Below are positions 15,660-26,149 of a stretch of 64,000 nucleotides of DNA, one piece after another (the stretch's first letter is position 1; every line of letters begins with the position of its first letter). The stretch comes from Poritiphilus flavus. GTDB lineage: Bacteria > Bacteroidota > Bacteroidia > Flavobacteriales > Flavobacteriaceae. The notes beneath the pieces are model-generated. The model did not search any database. It was not told the DNA's origin and saw nothing but the letters and a program-made list of their open reading frames with translations. The position numbers and the translations under genes are program-made. The stretch spans positions 1 to 64,000 of the forward strand of contig NZ_WXYO01000002.1 of assembly GCF_009901585.1 (NCBI RefSeq), read 5' to 3'.

Positions 15660-18059
15660 ATGAGACAGATAAATTTACTGCTGCTTAGCCTTATTTTAAT
15701 CGGTTTAACCTCAAACGCACAAGACATCACAGGGAGTGTCATCTCCGATCTGAAACAACCTATTCCTTATGCCACGGTATTGCTCAACGCATTTCAGGAC
15801 AGTAGCTTGGTAAAAGCAACCACTACTGGAGAGGATGGTTTCTTCGCCTTGAAAAACATCAAAACAGGAAGCTACCGCCTTCAGATCAGCAGCGTGGGTT
15901 TCGCGACATTCCAACAAAATATCAATCTGGACAATTCAGACGTAAACCTCGGTTTCCTTATCCTGGACACTGCCACAGAGCAATTGTCCGAAGTGACGGT
16001 CACCGCGGAGAAACCCATGGTTGAGGTATTAGCGGATAGAACCGTTTTCAATGTACAAAATACGATCAACGCTACCGGGACAAGTGCCCTGGAACTGCTG
16101 AGAAAAGCTCCGGGGGTCATTATGGATAATAATGGAGGAATTATTGTCGAAGGAAAAACAGGTGTACAGATATTTATTGATGGAAAATTATCTGTACTTC
16201 AGGGGGAAGATCTCACGAATTACCTGGAAAGCCTGCAGGCCACAGATATTGAAGCTGTTGAGATCATTACTCAACCTTCGTCAAAATACGACGCTGCCGG
16301 AAATGCCGGCATAATCAATATCAAACTAAAAAAAGACAAAAGCCTTGGCACTAATGGCACCTTTACAAACGGGGCTACTACCGGGGATTTTGTACGCTAT
16401 AATTCAAGCCTGAATTTCAATACCAGGGGTAAAAAAGGAAATCTTTACGGTACCTACAGCAACCGTTTCGGGAAGACCAGCGGATTTATTAACCTATTAA
16501 GAACACAGTCCAATACGCAGTTTGATGCCAGGACAACCAGCATTTACGACAGAAACAGCAACAACCTCAAACTGGGATACGACTACTATCTGAGTTCCAA
16601 ACACACTCTGGGGGCAATCTTTAATGGCAATTTCAACAACAGCTTCAATACCAACAATACCACTACTCCCATCCGTGAGGCCAGTACGGTGGAAAATGAC
16701 AGTATACTGGTTGCTCTGAACCAGACAGACAATACCTCCTACAACATCAATGCTAATCTGAATTACCGATATGCCGATTCGCTGGGATACAGCGTAAATA
16801 TCGATCTGGACTATGGCAGATACAACAGTGACCGGAATGCTTTTCTGCCGAATACTTATTTTGACGGGATGGGTTCTATTGTGATTAGTGAGCGAATTAC
16901 TTTCCAGGAGACCCCCATAGATATCGACATTGCCACAATAAAGGCAGATTACGAGCAAAAATTCCTCAAGGGCGTACTGGGACTCGGGTTTAAGCTTTCA
17001 TTTATAACCACCAACAATACTTTTGATGTCTTCAATGAACTTAATGGCCAGCCTATTCTGGATCCGGGCCGTAGTAACCAGTTCCAATACGATGAAAACA
17101 TTAATGCGGGCTACTTCAATTTCAATCGTAAATGGGGAAAGTGGAACCTGCAATTCGGATTGCGAATTGAGAATACCATTTCAGATGGTAATCTTGAGAG
17201 CGCACAGCAGAATGAAGATGACAGGGTTAAACGAAATTATACCGATCTTTTCCCCTCAGGCGGGCTTACTTACCAGTTGAACCAAAAGAATCAGTTTGCG
17301 CTGACCTATAGCCGAAGGATCCAACGTCCGAACTATCAATCCTTGAATCCTTTTGAGTATCAGTTAGACGAACTTTCATTTAGCAAGGGAAATCCATTTT
17401 TGCAACCTCAGTATACGAACAATATCAAACTTTCACATACCTACAACTACAGGTTAACCACATCCTTGAGTTATACTTACATTTCGGATTTCTTTGCCAG
17501 AGTAACTGTGGCCGAGGGGGAAAGCACTAATTTTTTAACTACTCTTAATGTAGCGGATCAGGAGGTATTGAATCTAGGGATATCTTACCCCAAGAAACTG
17601 CTGAACTGGTGGGATCTCTATTTCAGCCTGAATGCCTATATCAGTAATTATAAGGCCACCAGTCCGGAATTCCTGCCGGTACGCCAGGAGTCTTTGGGTC
17701 TCTATGCGCAAAATACGTTTTCACTACCCAAAAAGTGGCGTATGGAAGTCTCAGGCTGGTACAGTTCTCCATCCATTTGGGGAGGGACTTATCAAACACG
17801 TTCTCAGGGTTCACTTAACGTGGCGGTTCAGAAAAGGTTCTACAATGATCGCTTTACAGCCAGACTCGCGGTTAACGACCTCTTGTTTACCGTACCCTGG
17901 AGGGGAGTTACCCAATTTGGCGATCTGTTTATTGATGGTAGTGGAGGAAGTGATTCCCGAAGAGTTGCCTTCAGTCTCACTTATGATTTTGGCCGTAGCG
18001 AGATCAAAAAAGCGCGTAATCGAAAAACCGGCCTGGAAGATGAACGGGATAGAATATAA
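15660..18059 (+). CDS. Outer-membrane beta-barrel protein (TonB-receptor-like, OMP_b-brl_3)
   Basis: 799 residues with a signal peptide (LLLLSLILIGLTSNAQ). A carboxypeptidase-regulatory-like domain (ITGSVISDLKQPIPYATVLL, about 22-100) is followed by a plug-like domain (about 115-220) and a long barrel of alternating aromatic strands with RRIQRPNYQSLNPFEY near 545-560. This architecture is typical of flavobacterial outer-membrane transporters of the OMP_b-brl_3 family. It is divergent from the LytTR/LytS pair with about 190 bp between starts. The ligand is unknown. Confidence 0.85.
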   Translation: MRQINLLLLSLILIGLTSNAQDITGSVISDLKQPIPYATVLLNAFQDSSLVKATTTGEDGFFALKNIKTGSYRLQISSVGFATFQQNINLDNSDVNLGFLILDTATEQLSEVTVTAEKPMVEVLADRTVFNVQNTINATGTSALELLRKAPGVIMDNNGGIIVEGKTGVQIFIDGKLSVLQGEDLTNYLESLQATDIEAVEIITQPSSKYDAAGNAGIINIKLKKDKSLGTNGTFTNGATTGDFVRYNSSLNFNTRGKKGNLYGTYSNRFGKTSGFINLLRTQSNTQFDARTTSIYDRNSNNLKLGYDYYLSSKHTLGAIFNGNFNNSFNTNNTTTPIREASTVENDSILVALNQTDNTSYNINANLNYRYADSLGYSVNIDLDYGRYNSDRNAFLPNTYFDGMGSIVISERITFQETPIDIDIATIKADYEQKFLKGVLGLGFKLSFITTNNTFDVFNELNGQPILDPGRSNQFQYDENINAGYFNFNRKWGKWNLQFGLRIENTISDGNLESAQQNEDDRVKRNYTDLFPSGGLTYQLNQKNQFALTYSRRIQRPNYQSLNPFEYQLDELSFSKGNPFLQPQYTNNIKLSHTYNYRLTTSLSYTYISDFFARVTVAEGESTNFLTTLNVADQEVLNLGISYPKKLLNWWDLYFSLNAYISNYKATSPEFLPVRQESLGLYAQNTFSLPKKWRMEVSGWYSSPSIWGGTYQTRSQGSLNVAVQKRFYNDRFTARLAVNDLLFTVPWRGVTQFGDLFIDGSGGSDSRRVAFSLTYDFGRSEIKKARNRKTGLEDERDRI

Positions 18060-18116
18060 GGGTAGCTACAAAAACCCCTCATAATCAATAAGATAAAAAT
18101 AACATCACTTTGGCTT

Positions 18117-18143
18117 TTGCTGTAAAAAATAGGCGTATCTTTG
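18117..18143 (+). promoter_or_regulatory. Flavobacterial promoter of typA
   Basis: TTG (18117-18119), 16 bp, then TATCTTTG (18136-18143), matching the Bacteroidota consensus TTG-N17-23-TAnnTTTG with a spacer one base short. It ends 19 bp before the start codon. Confidence 0.6.
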
Positions 18144-18162
18144 CAGGCTGAAAAACGCAGCT

Positions 18163-19962
18163 ATGTCCGATACAAAGAATATTGCCATAATCGCCCACGT
18201 AGACCACGGGAAAACTACCCTGGTGGATAAGATCCTCCATTTTTGCCAGCTATTTCGTGAAAATGAAAAGACCGGAGAACTCATCCTGGACAACAATGAC
18301 CTTGAACGGGAACGTGGCATAACCATTGTTTCAAAAAACGTATCGGTTCAATATAAAAACACTAAGATCAACATCATTGATACCCCTGGCCACGCGGATT
18401 TCGGAGGAGAGGTAGAACGTGTCCTGAACATGGCAGACGGAGTGCTGCTATTGGTAGATGCCTTTGAGGGTCCAATGCCGCAAACCCGTTTTGTGCTTCA
18501 GAAAGCCATCGGAATGGGATTAAAGCCCTGTGTGGTGATCAATAAGGTAGACAAGGAAAACTGTACGCCGGATGAGGTGCATGAAAAGGTTTTCGACCTG
18601 ATGTTTGAACTGGACGCTGAGGAATGGCAGCTTGATTTCCCTGTGGTCTATGGCTCAGCCAAGAATAACTGGATGAGTACTGATTGGAAGGAAGAGACAG
18701 ATTCCATAGAGCCTCTGTTGGAAATGGTCGTGAAACACATCCCGAGCTTTAAGCCGGAAGTCGGAAACACCCAAATGCTAATTACCTCCCTGGATTACTC
18801 CTCCTTTACCGGAAGGATCGCCATAGGCAGGTTACAGAGAGGCACGCTTAAGGATGGACAAGCAGTTTCCCTGGTAAAAAGGGACGGCAGTATTGTAAAA
18901 TCCAGAGTAAAGGAGCTATTTACTTTTGAGGGACTGGGACGAAAGAAGGTAGCAGAAGTGGCCACAGGAGATATATGCGCTATAGTGGGGCTTGACGGTT
19001 TTGACATTGGGGATACCATTGCGGATATTGAACAACCGGAAGGCCTTAAGACCATTGCCATAGATGAGCCTACAATGAGTATGCTCTTCACCATTAACGA
19101 TAGCCCATTCTTTGGGAAAGAAGGCAAATACGTGACTTCCAGGCATATCAAGGAAAGACTGGATCGGGAATTGGAGAAAAACCTGGCGCTTAGGGTAGAG
19201 GAAACTGATAGCGCGGAAAAATTTATGGTTTTTGGCCGTGGTGTTTTGCACCTTTCGGTCCTGATCGAGACCATGAGGCGCGAAGGTTATGAATTGCAGA
19301 TCGGACAGCCGCAGGTAATTATCAAGGAGATAGATGGGGTTAAATGCGAGCCGGTAGAGTCACTTACTATTGATCTTCCGGAGACGGTTTCAGGCAAGGC
19401 TGTAGAGATGGTTTCTGTCCGAAAGGGAGAGATGAACAGTATGGAGGCCAAGGGAGAAAGAATGGTTTGCGAGTTTACCATCCCTTCCCGTGGGATCATT
19501 GGCCTGCGAAATCAGTTGTTAACCGCTACGGCCGGAGAGGCTATTATGTCGCACCGTTTTTTGGAATATCAGCCGATGAAAGGAGATATCCCGCAACGCC
19601 AGAACGGCTCGCTGGTTTCTATGGAAAACGGCAAGGCCATACCTTATTCCATTGATAAACTTCAGGAACGCGGATGCTTTTTTATCGATCCGGGGGAAGA
19701 TATTTACGAAGGACAAGTGATCGGGGAGAATTCCAGAGGTGACGATATGACGGTGAATGTCACCAAGACCAAGAAGCTTTCCAACGTACGCTCTGCAGGG
19801 GCTGATGAAAAAGCAAAGATCGTCCCGGCTATCAAGTTTTCTTTGGAAGAGGCCCTGGAATATATTCAGAAGGACGAATATGTTGAGGTTACTCCGGAAC
19901 ACATCCGCCTGAGAAAAATTTTCCTGAAAGAAGTAGACCGGAAGAGGAATAAGCCGGACTAA
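18163..19962 (+). CDS. typA: Ribosome-associated translational GTPase TypA/BipA
   Basis: 599 residues, the normal family length. GTPase motifs are G1 AHVDHGKTT near residue 11, G3 DTPGHADF near 73 and G4 NKVDKEN near 127. Elongation-factor domains II, III and V follow, then the C-terminal domain specific to BipA with [15 protein letters not shown] near 445. It helps in 50S ribosome assembly and stress adaptation. Its last 4 bp overlap the stop of the converging glucokinase gene. Confidence 0.96.
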   Translation: MSDTKNIAIIAHVDHGKTTLVDKILHFCQLFRENEKTGELILDNNDLERERGITIVSKNVSVQYKNTKINIIDTPGHADFGGEVERVLNMADGVLLLVDAFEGPMPQTRFVLQKAIGMGLKPCVVINKVDKENCTPDEVHEKVFDLMFELDAEEWQLDFPVVYGSAKNNWMSTDWKEETDSIEPLLEMVVKHIPSFKPEVGNTQMLITSLDYSSFTGRIAIGRLQRGTLKDGQAVSLVKRDGSIVKSRVKELFTFEGLGRKKVAEVATGDICAIVGLDGFDIGDTIADIEQPEGLKTIAIDEPTMSMLFTINDSPFFGKEGKYVTSRHIKERLDRELEKNLALRVEETDSAEKFMVFGRGVLHLSVLIETMRREGYELQIGQPQVIIKEIDGVKCEPVESLTIDLPETVSGKAVEMVSVRKGEMNSMEAKGERMVCEFTIPSRGIIGLRNQLLTATAGEAIMSHRFLEYQPMKGDIPQRQNGSLVSMENGKAIPYSIDKLQERGCFFIDPGEDIYEGQVIGENSRGDDMTVNVTKTKKLSNVRSAGADEKAKIVPAIKFSLEEALEYIQKDEYVEVTPEHIRLRKIFLKEVDRKRNKPD

Positions 19963-20720
19963 CTGCCAGTGGTCAGTTCCGGATGACAGATCAGGCAGGC
20001 TGTTGCCGCACCCACAATACCAGCGTAATTTTTTAGCTCAGCAGGGATCACTTCGGTCTCTATGGTAATCTGGTCCCGGTATTCTTCAAAGTGTTTGGAT
20101 GCCCCTCCGCCCAGGATGATCAGGTCCGGTGAGACGATCAACTCCACAATTTCAAGGAATTTGTTGAATCGCTTACCCCATTTTCTATAGGAAAGACCTT
20201 CCCTGTCCATAGCGGAACCCGCTGCCCAGGTTTCTATCTTTTCGTATTTTTTGTAGGGGATTTGACCCAATTCAAAATTTGGGATCAGTCTTCCGTCCAG
20301 GAAGGCGCCACTGCCTAAGCCGGTTCCAATGGTGATCATGACCACAAAGCCATTCCGCCCTTTGCCAATACCGTAGTTCATAACCGCGTATCCCGCCGCA
20401 TCCGCGTCGTTGATAACGGTAAAGTCCAGTCCCGTGGCCTTTTCAAACAGCGCCTCAGCGTTAACCCCTTCCCAGGAAGGATGAAGGTTGCCAGGCGTTT
20501 TACAGACCCCTTTTTTAATTACTGTAGGAAAGCCACACCCTACCGGGCCCTTATAATCAAAATGTTTAACGATTTGTGCGACCACTTCGGCCATTTCTTC
20601 CGGTTTGCGGGATGGAGGGGTGGGAATTCGGAACCTTTCGGTCAGTTTTTTACCTGTTTCCATATGGACCAGGGCTCCTTTGATCCCGGATCCTCCTATA
20701 TCAATACCAAGAACTTCCAT
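19959..20720 (-). CDS. ppgK: ROK-family polyphosphate glucokinase
   Basis: 253 residues. It probably phosphorylates glucose using polyphosphate (and possibly ATP). The phosphate-binding motif GIDIGGSGIKGALV starts near residue 5; the adenosine/phosphate motif ITIGTGLGSGAF lies near 130; the sugar-binding region carries NDADAAGYA near 103. The short length and the GNLHPSWEG segment fit PPGK rather than larger ROK repressors or NagC. It is monocistronic and converges on typA. An ATP-only glucokinase is the main alternative. Confidence 0.85.
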   Translation of the reverse strand: MEVLGIDIGGSGIKGALVHMETGKKLTERFRIPTPPSRKPEEMAEVVAQIVKHFDYKGPVGCGFPTVIKKGVCKTPGNLHPSWEGVNAEALFEKATGLDFTVINDADAAGYAVMNYGIGKGRNGFVVMITIGTGLGSGAFLDGRLIPNFELGQIPYKKYEKIETWAAGSAMDREGLSYRKWGKRFNKFLEIVELIVSPDLIILGGGASKHFEEYRDQITIETEVIPAELKNYAGIVGAATACLICHPELTTGS

Positions 20721-20843
20721 GAAGATTGCTGCTAATTTTGGTTGGTTTTGCCTTTTGGGCTTCAGGGCAAAAATAACAAAAAGATGAGACGAACATAATT
20801 TTAACAGCCCAGCTTTCGTTGACCGTACCTTTATCCTGGGTGA

Positions 20844-21962
20844 TTATAGTCCCTCTTTGATCAAATGCACCATCTTAACAACCAAAAATGCAGGCATGTT
20901 GACTCGTAATTCAGACTGATTGATCACTGTGACTACCGTTAGTCCGGGTTTTTCCACATAAGCCAGGTAACAGGTATATCCCGGATCGAAGCCACTATGC
21001 CCGACGACCCTGCCCGTTTTCCTGTTTTTCTCAAACTGCATCACGCCCAGGCCATAGCCTTTGTGAAAGTTCAACATTTTTTCTAGTGTTAAGGGTGATC
21101 GGAAAAGCCTCCCACTGAACACCGCGTTTCCAAATATTAAAAGGTCGTCCACAGTAGTCAGTATCCCGCCGGCCGGATTCTGACGATTGAAGTAATAGGT
21201 GAAGGAGGTGAGGTCCCAATCGGTATAGTAACCCTTAAGCATTTTGGACATCATTTTTTCCTCCGGGTTCAGGCTGGTGTTATTAAGACCTAAAGGCACA
21301 ATAATCCTTTGGTTGATAATGCTACCGATATCTTTGCTCTCCAGTTTCTCAAGGATCATTCCGAGCAGGATATAGTTGGTGTTAGAGTAATGGTATTCTC
21401 CGGGGCGACTTGTGGCAGACCCTACGTCCAAGGCAATAGCCACTCTGTCTTCCAGGGTATAGGTGCGTTGTGGATGATTTTTATAGGCCTCCAAATGTGT
21501 CTGGGTTTCGTTTAGATAATCGAAGATCCCACTGGTATGCCTGAGGAGTTGCGCTATAGTGATCTTGTTTTCATAAGAAGAACCTTTGTAAAGACTTAGG
21601 CGCCTGATCAACTCCTCGTCCAGGTACCGAGTTACCTTATCGGAAATAGCCAGTTTTCCCTCTTCCTCCAATTGTAAAATACATACTGCAACAAAGGTTT
21701 TGGTAATACTGGCGGCGATAAAAGCTTCCTTACCGGTCAGAAAGGAATCCCTGCCAAGCCCTTTGTAACCTTTGCTGTATTTCCAGGCTTTTGAGCCAGA
21801 GTTTCCAATGGCCGCGATTACTCCGCTTGCCTCCGGGTTGACCTCTAAATACTCGTCTGCAATCGCCTTGAGACTTTCACTATCTGGAAGTTCCTGGCTA
21901 TATCCAAAGTTCAGCAGCAATAAGGTGCAGGCTGCTAAAAGGGAGTAGATTTTGTTCTTCAT
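20844..21962 (-). CDS. Serine hydrolase, class C beta-lactamase / penicillin-binding fold
   Basis: About 372 residues from the ATG at 21962, which begins a clean signal peptide (KIYSLLAACTLLLLNFGYSQ); an ATG 12 codons upstream would bury it. The catalytic SxxK motif is SITK (AASITKTFVA), the YxN motif is YSN in EYHYSNTNYILLGM, and the third motif is HSG in VVGHSGFDPG. Such periplasmic enzymes act as esterases, D-peptidases or beta-lactamases; which one cannot be told here. The gene stands alone. Confidence 0.85.
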   Translation of the reverse strand: MKNKIYSLLAACTLLLLNFGYSQELPDSESLKAIADEYLEVNPEASGVIAAIGNSGSKAWKYSKGYKGLGRDSFLTGKEAFIAASITKTFVAVCILQLEEEGKLAISDKVTRYLDEELIRRLSLYKGSSYENKITIAQLLRHTSGIFDYLNETQTHLEAYKNHPQRTYTLEDRVAIALDVGSATSRPGEYHYSNTNYILLGMILEKLESKDIGSIINQRIIVPLGLNNTSLNPEEKMMSKMLKGYYTDWDLTSFTYYFNRQNPAGGILTTVDDLLIFGNAVFSGRLFRSPLTLEKMLNFHKGYGLGVMQFEKNRKTGRVVGHSGFDPGYTCYLAYVEKPGLTVVTVINQSELRVNMPAFLVVKMVHLIKEGL

Positions 21963-22062
21963 CTTATGCGCATGGAGGCTAGAGGTGGAAAACCACATAG
22001 CAAAGACAAAGAATTTTACCAGCTGTTACAGCTTAAATTGGGTGGGTGACAGTGTTCTGTGA

Positions 22063-22746
22063 TCAGACAGCCTTCTGGATCACCTCGAAGACCTTCTGGC
22101 CATCACATTTCAGGGTTTTGGAGGGATATTTCAGGATCAGGGCGTAGTCATGGGTGGCCATCAGTATGGTACGGCCTGCCTTGTTGATCTCCTGTAATAC
22201 TTTCATGACCTCAACACTGGTTTGAGGATCCAGATTCCCTGTAGGTTCATCAGCCAGGATGAGTTCAGGGTCATTCAGAAGCGCCCTTGCAATGGCTATA
22301 CGCTGCTGTTCCCCTCCTGAAAGCTCATGCGGAAACTTAAAGCCCTTGGTTTTCATCCCAACTTTCTCCAGTACCTCCTCTATCTGGGTTTGCATTTTTC
22401 CCGGATCCTTCCATCCCGTGGCTTTGAGTACGAATTCCAGGTTTTTATTGATATTTCTATCCGGAAGCAGTTTAAAATCCTGGAATACTATACCCAGCTT
22501 TCTCCTGAGAAAAGGAATGTCTTTTTCTTCAAGGGTCTTGAGGTTGAAGCCTACGATCCGGCCGTTGCCTTCCTTCATTGGCAGGTCTGCGTAGAGCGTC
22601 TTCATAAAACTGCTTTTCCCACTTCCCGTTTTCCCGATCAGGTAAACAAATTCCCCCTTTTTTACCTCCAGGCTGATGTTGTTCAACACCATATTTTCCT
22701 TTTGGTAAACAGCGACGTCCTTTAATGTTAAGATGCTTTCAGCCAT
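22063..22746 (-). CDS. ftsE: Cell division ABC transporter ATP-binding protein FtsE
   Basis: About 227 residues from the ATG at 22746 (an in-frame ATG six codons upstream is less likely). It has Walker A GKTGSGKSS near residue 40, the signature LSGGEQQRIAIARAL, Walker B LILADEPTGNLD and the H-loop MATHDY. With FtsX it transmits division signals to peptidoglycan hydrolases. FtsX is not adjacent, which is usual in Bacteroidota. A LolD-type ATPase is possible, but spacing and length fit FtsE best. Confidence 0.85.
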   Translation of the reverse strand: MAESILTLKDVAVYQKENMVLNNISLEVKKGEFVYLIGKTGSGKSSFMKTLYADLPMKEGNGRIVGFNLKTLEEKDIPFLRRKLGIVFQDFKLLPDRNINKNLEFVLKATGWKDPGKMQTQIEEVLEKVGMKTKGFKFPHELSGGEQQRIAIARALLNDPELILADEPTGNLDPQTSVEVMKVLQEINKAGRTILMATHDYALILKYPSKTLKCDGQKVFEVIQKAV

Positions 22747-23023
22747 GAGGCCAAAGATAATCAATGATTACTTCATTTTACATCGCAGTGTTGAGATCGA
22801 TTAAAATTGATGTGATGAAAAGGTGATAGGAACAAATCGTTTTCCCAAGGCCATATAAACCGGATGTCCAGGCGTAAAACTGTTGATATTAAAGTGATAA
22901 GTTCCCATTTAGTACAAGCCGGAAACCCTTAAAAATATGTTATTTCGTTGGCTAATATACTTCGGAACAATATTTGACGTTATTAAGAGAAAATCCGGTA
23001 ATTCTTAACGGCAAGAGAACATT

Positions 23024-26000
23024 ATGCGCCAGAAAAACACCGTTTTATTCCTGATATTGGCTGGAGCCTTCTTTCTCGGCCAGGGACAGGAATCAAGGAT
23101 CTACACACACGACCAGAAGTTATATCAGCAAGCGCTGGCACTGTATAACGAAAAACAGTACCAGGCAGCACAAACCTTATTTGAACAGGTTAAATCCTCC
23201 ACACGGGATGCTGAAACTGAAGCGAATAGCGCCTACTTTGTGGCAAATGCAGCCGTCAGACTAAACCAGCTTGGTGCAGATCGCCTCATGGAGGATTTTG
23301 TCGAACGGTATCCCACATCTACAAAACGAAATTCTGCCTTTTCAGACGTGGCCGACTACTATTTTGAGAATGGTAAGTATCCCTACGCCTTAAAATGGTA
23401 TAAGAAAGTGGATCAGAGTTCACTTTCCCGAAAGGAGAAGGATCGCTTTAATTTTAATATGGGCTATTCCCTTTTTTCCTCCCGGAAACCCAAAGAGGCG
23501 GAGCGTTACATGAGCAAGGTTCAGAACTCTCCCACATACGGTTCCCAGGCTCAGTATTACCTGGGATATATCGCATACCAACAGGACGATTACGAAGGGG
23601 CAAATGAGCGTTTTGACCAGATCACAGACCAGGAATTGCTGGACGAAAAACTGTCTTATTACCAGGCGGATATGAATTTCAAACTGGGGAATTTCCAGGA
23701 AGCCATAGCACTGGCGGAAAAGCAGCTTCCAAAATCAGACCGCAGGGAGGTTTCCGAACTGAACAAGATCATCGGGGAGAGCTATTTCAACTTACAACAG
23801 TATAGTGAGGCCATTCCGTACCTGGAACAGTACAAGGGAAAACGAGGGAAATGGAGCAATACGGACTATTATCTGCTGGGATACTGCTATTATAAGCAGG
23901 AAGATTTCGCCAATGCCATCCAACAATTCAACAAGATCATCGGAGGCACGAACAGCGTTTCCCAGAATGCCTATTACCACCTGGCCGAGTGTTACCTGAA
24001 TCTGGACAAAAAGCAGGAAGCCCTCAATGCCTTCCGGAATGCATCTCAGATGGACTTTAGTCCGGAAATGCAGAAAGACGCTTTGTTGAATTACGCCAGG
24101 TTGAGTTATGAGATCGGGAATGCCTATGAGCCGGTTCCTACTGTACTGACTTCCTACCTGGAAAAATATCCCAATGACGAGCATTCAGAAGAAATGCAGG
24201 AGTTGCTGGTGGATTCGTACATCACCTCCAAAAACTTTAATGGTGCGATGGAGTTGCTGGAAGAAAACCGGGATTTCGCCAGCAAAGCAACCTATCAGAA
24301 AGTCGCTTTTTACCGGGGTGTAGAGCTCTTTCTTGAGGCGGATTACGCTGCAGCTTCGGAAAGCTTTGAAAAATCCTTGAACAATGCTGCCGATGCCCTT
24401 TTTGAGGCCAGAGCGAGTTATTGGAAGGGGGAATCGGAGTACCTTTTGAACCGTTTTGACCAGGCACTTGCGGATTTTACCCGCTTCAAACAAAATTCCA
24501 TAGCAACTTCCACCCCGGAGTACGATGATCTCGATTACAATCTGGGGTACACCCATTTTAAGTTAAAAGATTATGGCAATGCCATAGCCTACTACAAGGC
24601 CTATGCAGACAAGCACAGCAGCGGAGAGAAACTAAATGATGCCTATGTAAGGTTGGGGGATAGCTATTTTGTAACCAGCAAATACTGGCCGGCCATAGAG
24701 TCTTACAATAGCGCCCTGCAAACCAATGGCCCTGAAAAGGATTACGCTGCCTTTCAAAAGGCGATCAGCTATGGCTTTGTAGGTAAAAATGACAGTAAGC
24801 TGGAAGAATTGGGAAGTTTTGTTTCCAGGTATCCCAGGTCTTCCCTCAAAGACGATGCGCTCTTTGAGTTGGGTAATTCCTATATAAAGGCCAACCGTGA
24901 GACTGAAGGTCTGCAAACTTATGACAGGCTAATAGGGGAATACAAAAGAAGCCCACTGGTGTCGCGGGCACTGCTGAGACAGGGACTGGTTCACTACAAT
25001 GCCAGCCGAAATGAAAAGGCGCTTTCAAAATTCAAGACGGTAGTAAGGGATTATCCGAACAGCCAGGAAGCCGTTCAGGCAGTGGCAACTGCCAAACTGA
25101 TCTATGTAGACCTCGGACGCGTTAACGAGTACGCGCAATGGGTACAAGGATTGGACTTTGTGGAAGTAACAGATACCGAACTGGATGAGGCTACATTTGA
25201 GTCTGCGGACAAGCAAAACCTTGACGGTAAAAAGGATGCGGCTATAAGGGGATACGAAAATTACCTCAAAGAATTTCCCAATGGCATTAATGCGGTTAAA
25301 GCCAGCTTTAATTTAGCCCAGTTGTACTATGCAAAAAACGAAAAAGACAACGCACTGCCTCATTACCTAACGGTTGTGGACAGCGGTACCAGCGAATATG
25401 GGGAACAAGCGCTCACACGTGTTTGTGAGATCTATATCGGTAAGGACGATTATAACAGTGCCATTTCTTATCTGGAACGCCTGGAAGCAACGGCGGATAT
25501 CAATCAGAACCGGACTTTCGCGAGGTCTAACCTGATGAAGGGCTATTACCAGCAGAAGAATTACGATCAGACCCTGGCTTATGCGGAAAAAGTACTTGCC
25601 ACTTCGGGTATAGACAATCGTATTAAGAGTGACGCCCAGATCATGATCGCGAGATCGGCCATTCAGACCGGGGACGAAATTAAGGCTGAAGAGGCCTATG
25701 CGAAAGTGCTAAAGATAGCCACAGGAGCAACCGCGGCAGAGGCCTTGTACTATGACGCCTACTTTAAGAATAAGGCCAATGAGTACGAAGCTTCAAATAA
25801 TTCAGTACAAAAACTGGCCAAAGACTATGCCGCATATAAGGAATGGGGAGGAAAAGGTCTGTTGCTTATGGCATCGAATTTTTATGCGCTTGACGATGCC
25901 TATCAGGCCACTTATATTCTGGAAAGTGTAATAGCGAATTTCGGCCAGTATCCGGAGATCGTTGCCGAGGCAGAAGGCGAATTAGCCATAATAAAAGCTA

Positions 26001-26044
26001 AAGAAGCACAGCGAAACTCATCCGTGAATTCGGATGGCAACTAA
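23024..26044 (+). CDS. Large tetratricopeptide-repeat protein
   Basis: 1006 residues with a signal peptide (TVLFLILAGAFFLGQGQ). At least fifteen TPR-type helix pairs fill the chain (for example AQYYLGYIAYQQDDYEGANE near 185, AYYHLAECYLNLDKKQEALN near 315, ALFELGNSYIKANRETEGLQ near 610). It is likely a periplasmic scaffold. The barrel gene at 26150 follows after 105 bp and the two probably work together in the envelope; this pairing is common in Flavobacteria. No catalytic domain is visible. Confidence 0.85.
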   Translation: MRQKNTVLFLILAGAFFLGQGQESRIYTHDQKLYQQALALYNEKQYQAAQTLFEQVKSSTRDAETEANSAYFVANAAVRLNQLGADRLMEDFVERYPTSTKRNSAFSDVADYYFENGKYPYALKWYKKVDQSSLSRKEKDRFNFNMGYSLFSSRKPKEAERYMSKVQNSPTYGSQAQYYLGYIAYQQDDYEGANERFDQITDQELLDEKLSYYQADMNFKLGNFQEAIALAEKQLPKSDRREVSELNKIIGESYFNLQQYSEAIPYLEQYKGKRGKWSNTDYYLLGYCYYKQEDFANAIQQFNKIIGGTNSVSQNAYYHLAECYLNLDKKQEALNAFRNASQMDFSPEMQKDALLNYARLSYEIGNAYEPVPTVLTSYLEKYPNDEHSEEMQELLVDSYITSKNFNGAMELLEENRDFASKATYQKVAFYRGVELFLEADYAAASESFEKSLNNAADALFEARASYWKGESEYLLNRFDQALADFTRFKQNSIATSTPEYDDLDYNLGYTHFKLKDYGNAIAYYKAYADKHSSGEKLNDAYVRLGDSYFVTSKYWPAIESYNSALQTNGPEKDYAAFQKAISYGFVGKNDSKLEELGSFVSRYPRSSLKDDALFELGNSYIKANRETEGLQTYDRLIGEYKRSPLVSRALLRQGLVHYNASRNEKALSKFKTVVRDYPNSQEAVQAVATAKLIYVDLGRVNEYAQWVQGLDFVEVTDTELDEATFESADKQNLDGKKDAAIRGYENYLKEFPNGINAVKASFNLAQLYYAKNEKDNALPHYLTVVDSGTSEYGEQALTRVCEIYIGKDDYNSAISYLERLEATADINQNRTFARSNLMKGYYQQKNYDQTLAYAEKVLATSGIDNRIKSDAQIMIARSAIQTGDEIKAEEAYAKVLKIATGATAAEALYYDAYFKNKANEYEASNNSVQKLAKDYAAYKEWGGKGLLLMASNFYALDDAYQATYILESVIANFGQYPEIVAEAEGELAIIKAKEAQRNSSVNSDGN

Positions 26045-26149
26045 AAACGTGAGGACAGGCAGGTTATATGCCTTTGTCCAAACCAATATGAGATTGTTCT
26101 TTCCGCTTTCCAACCGTGTCGGAAAGAAAGATATAATTGAGAAGAACAC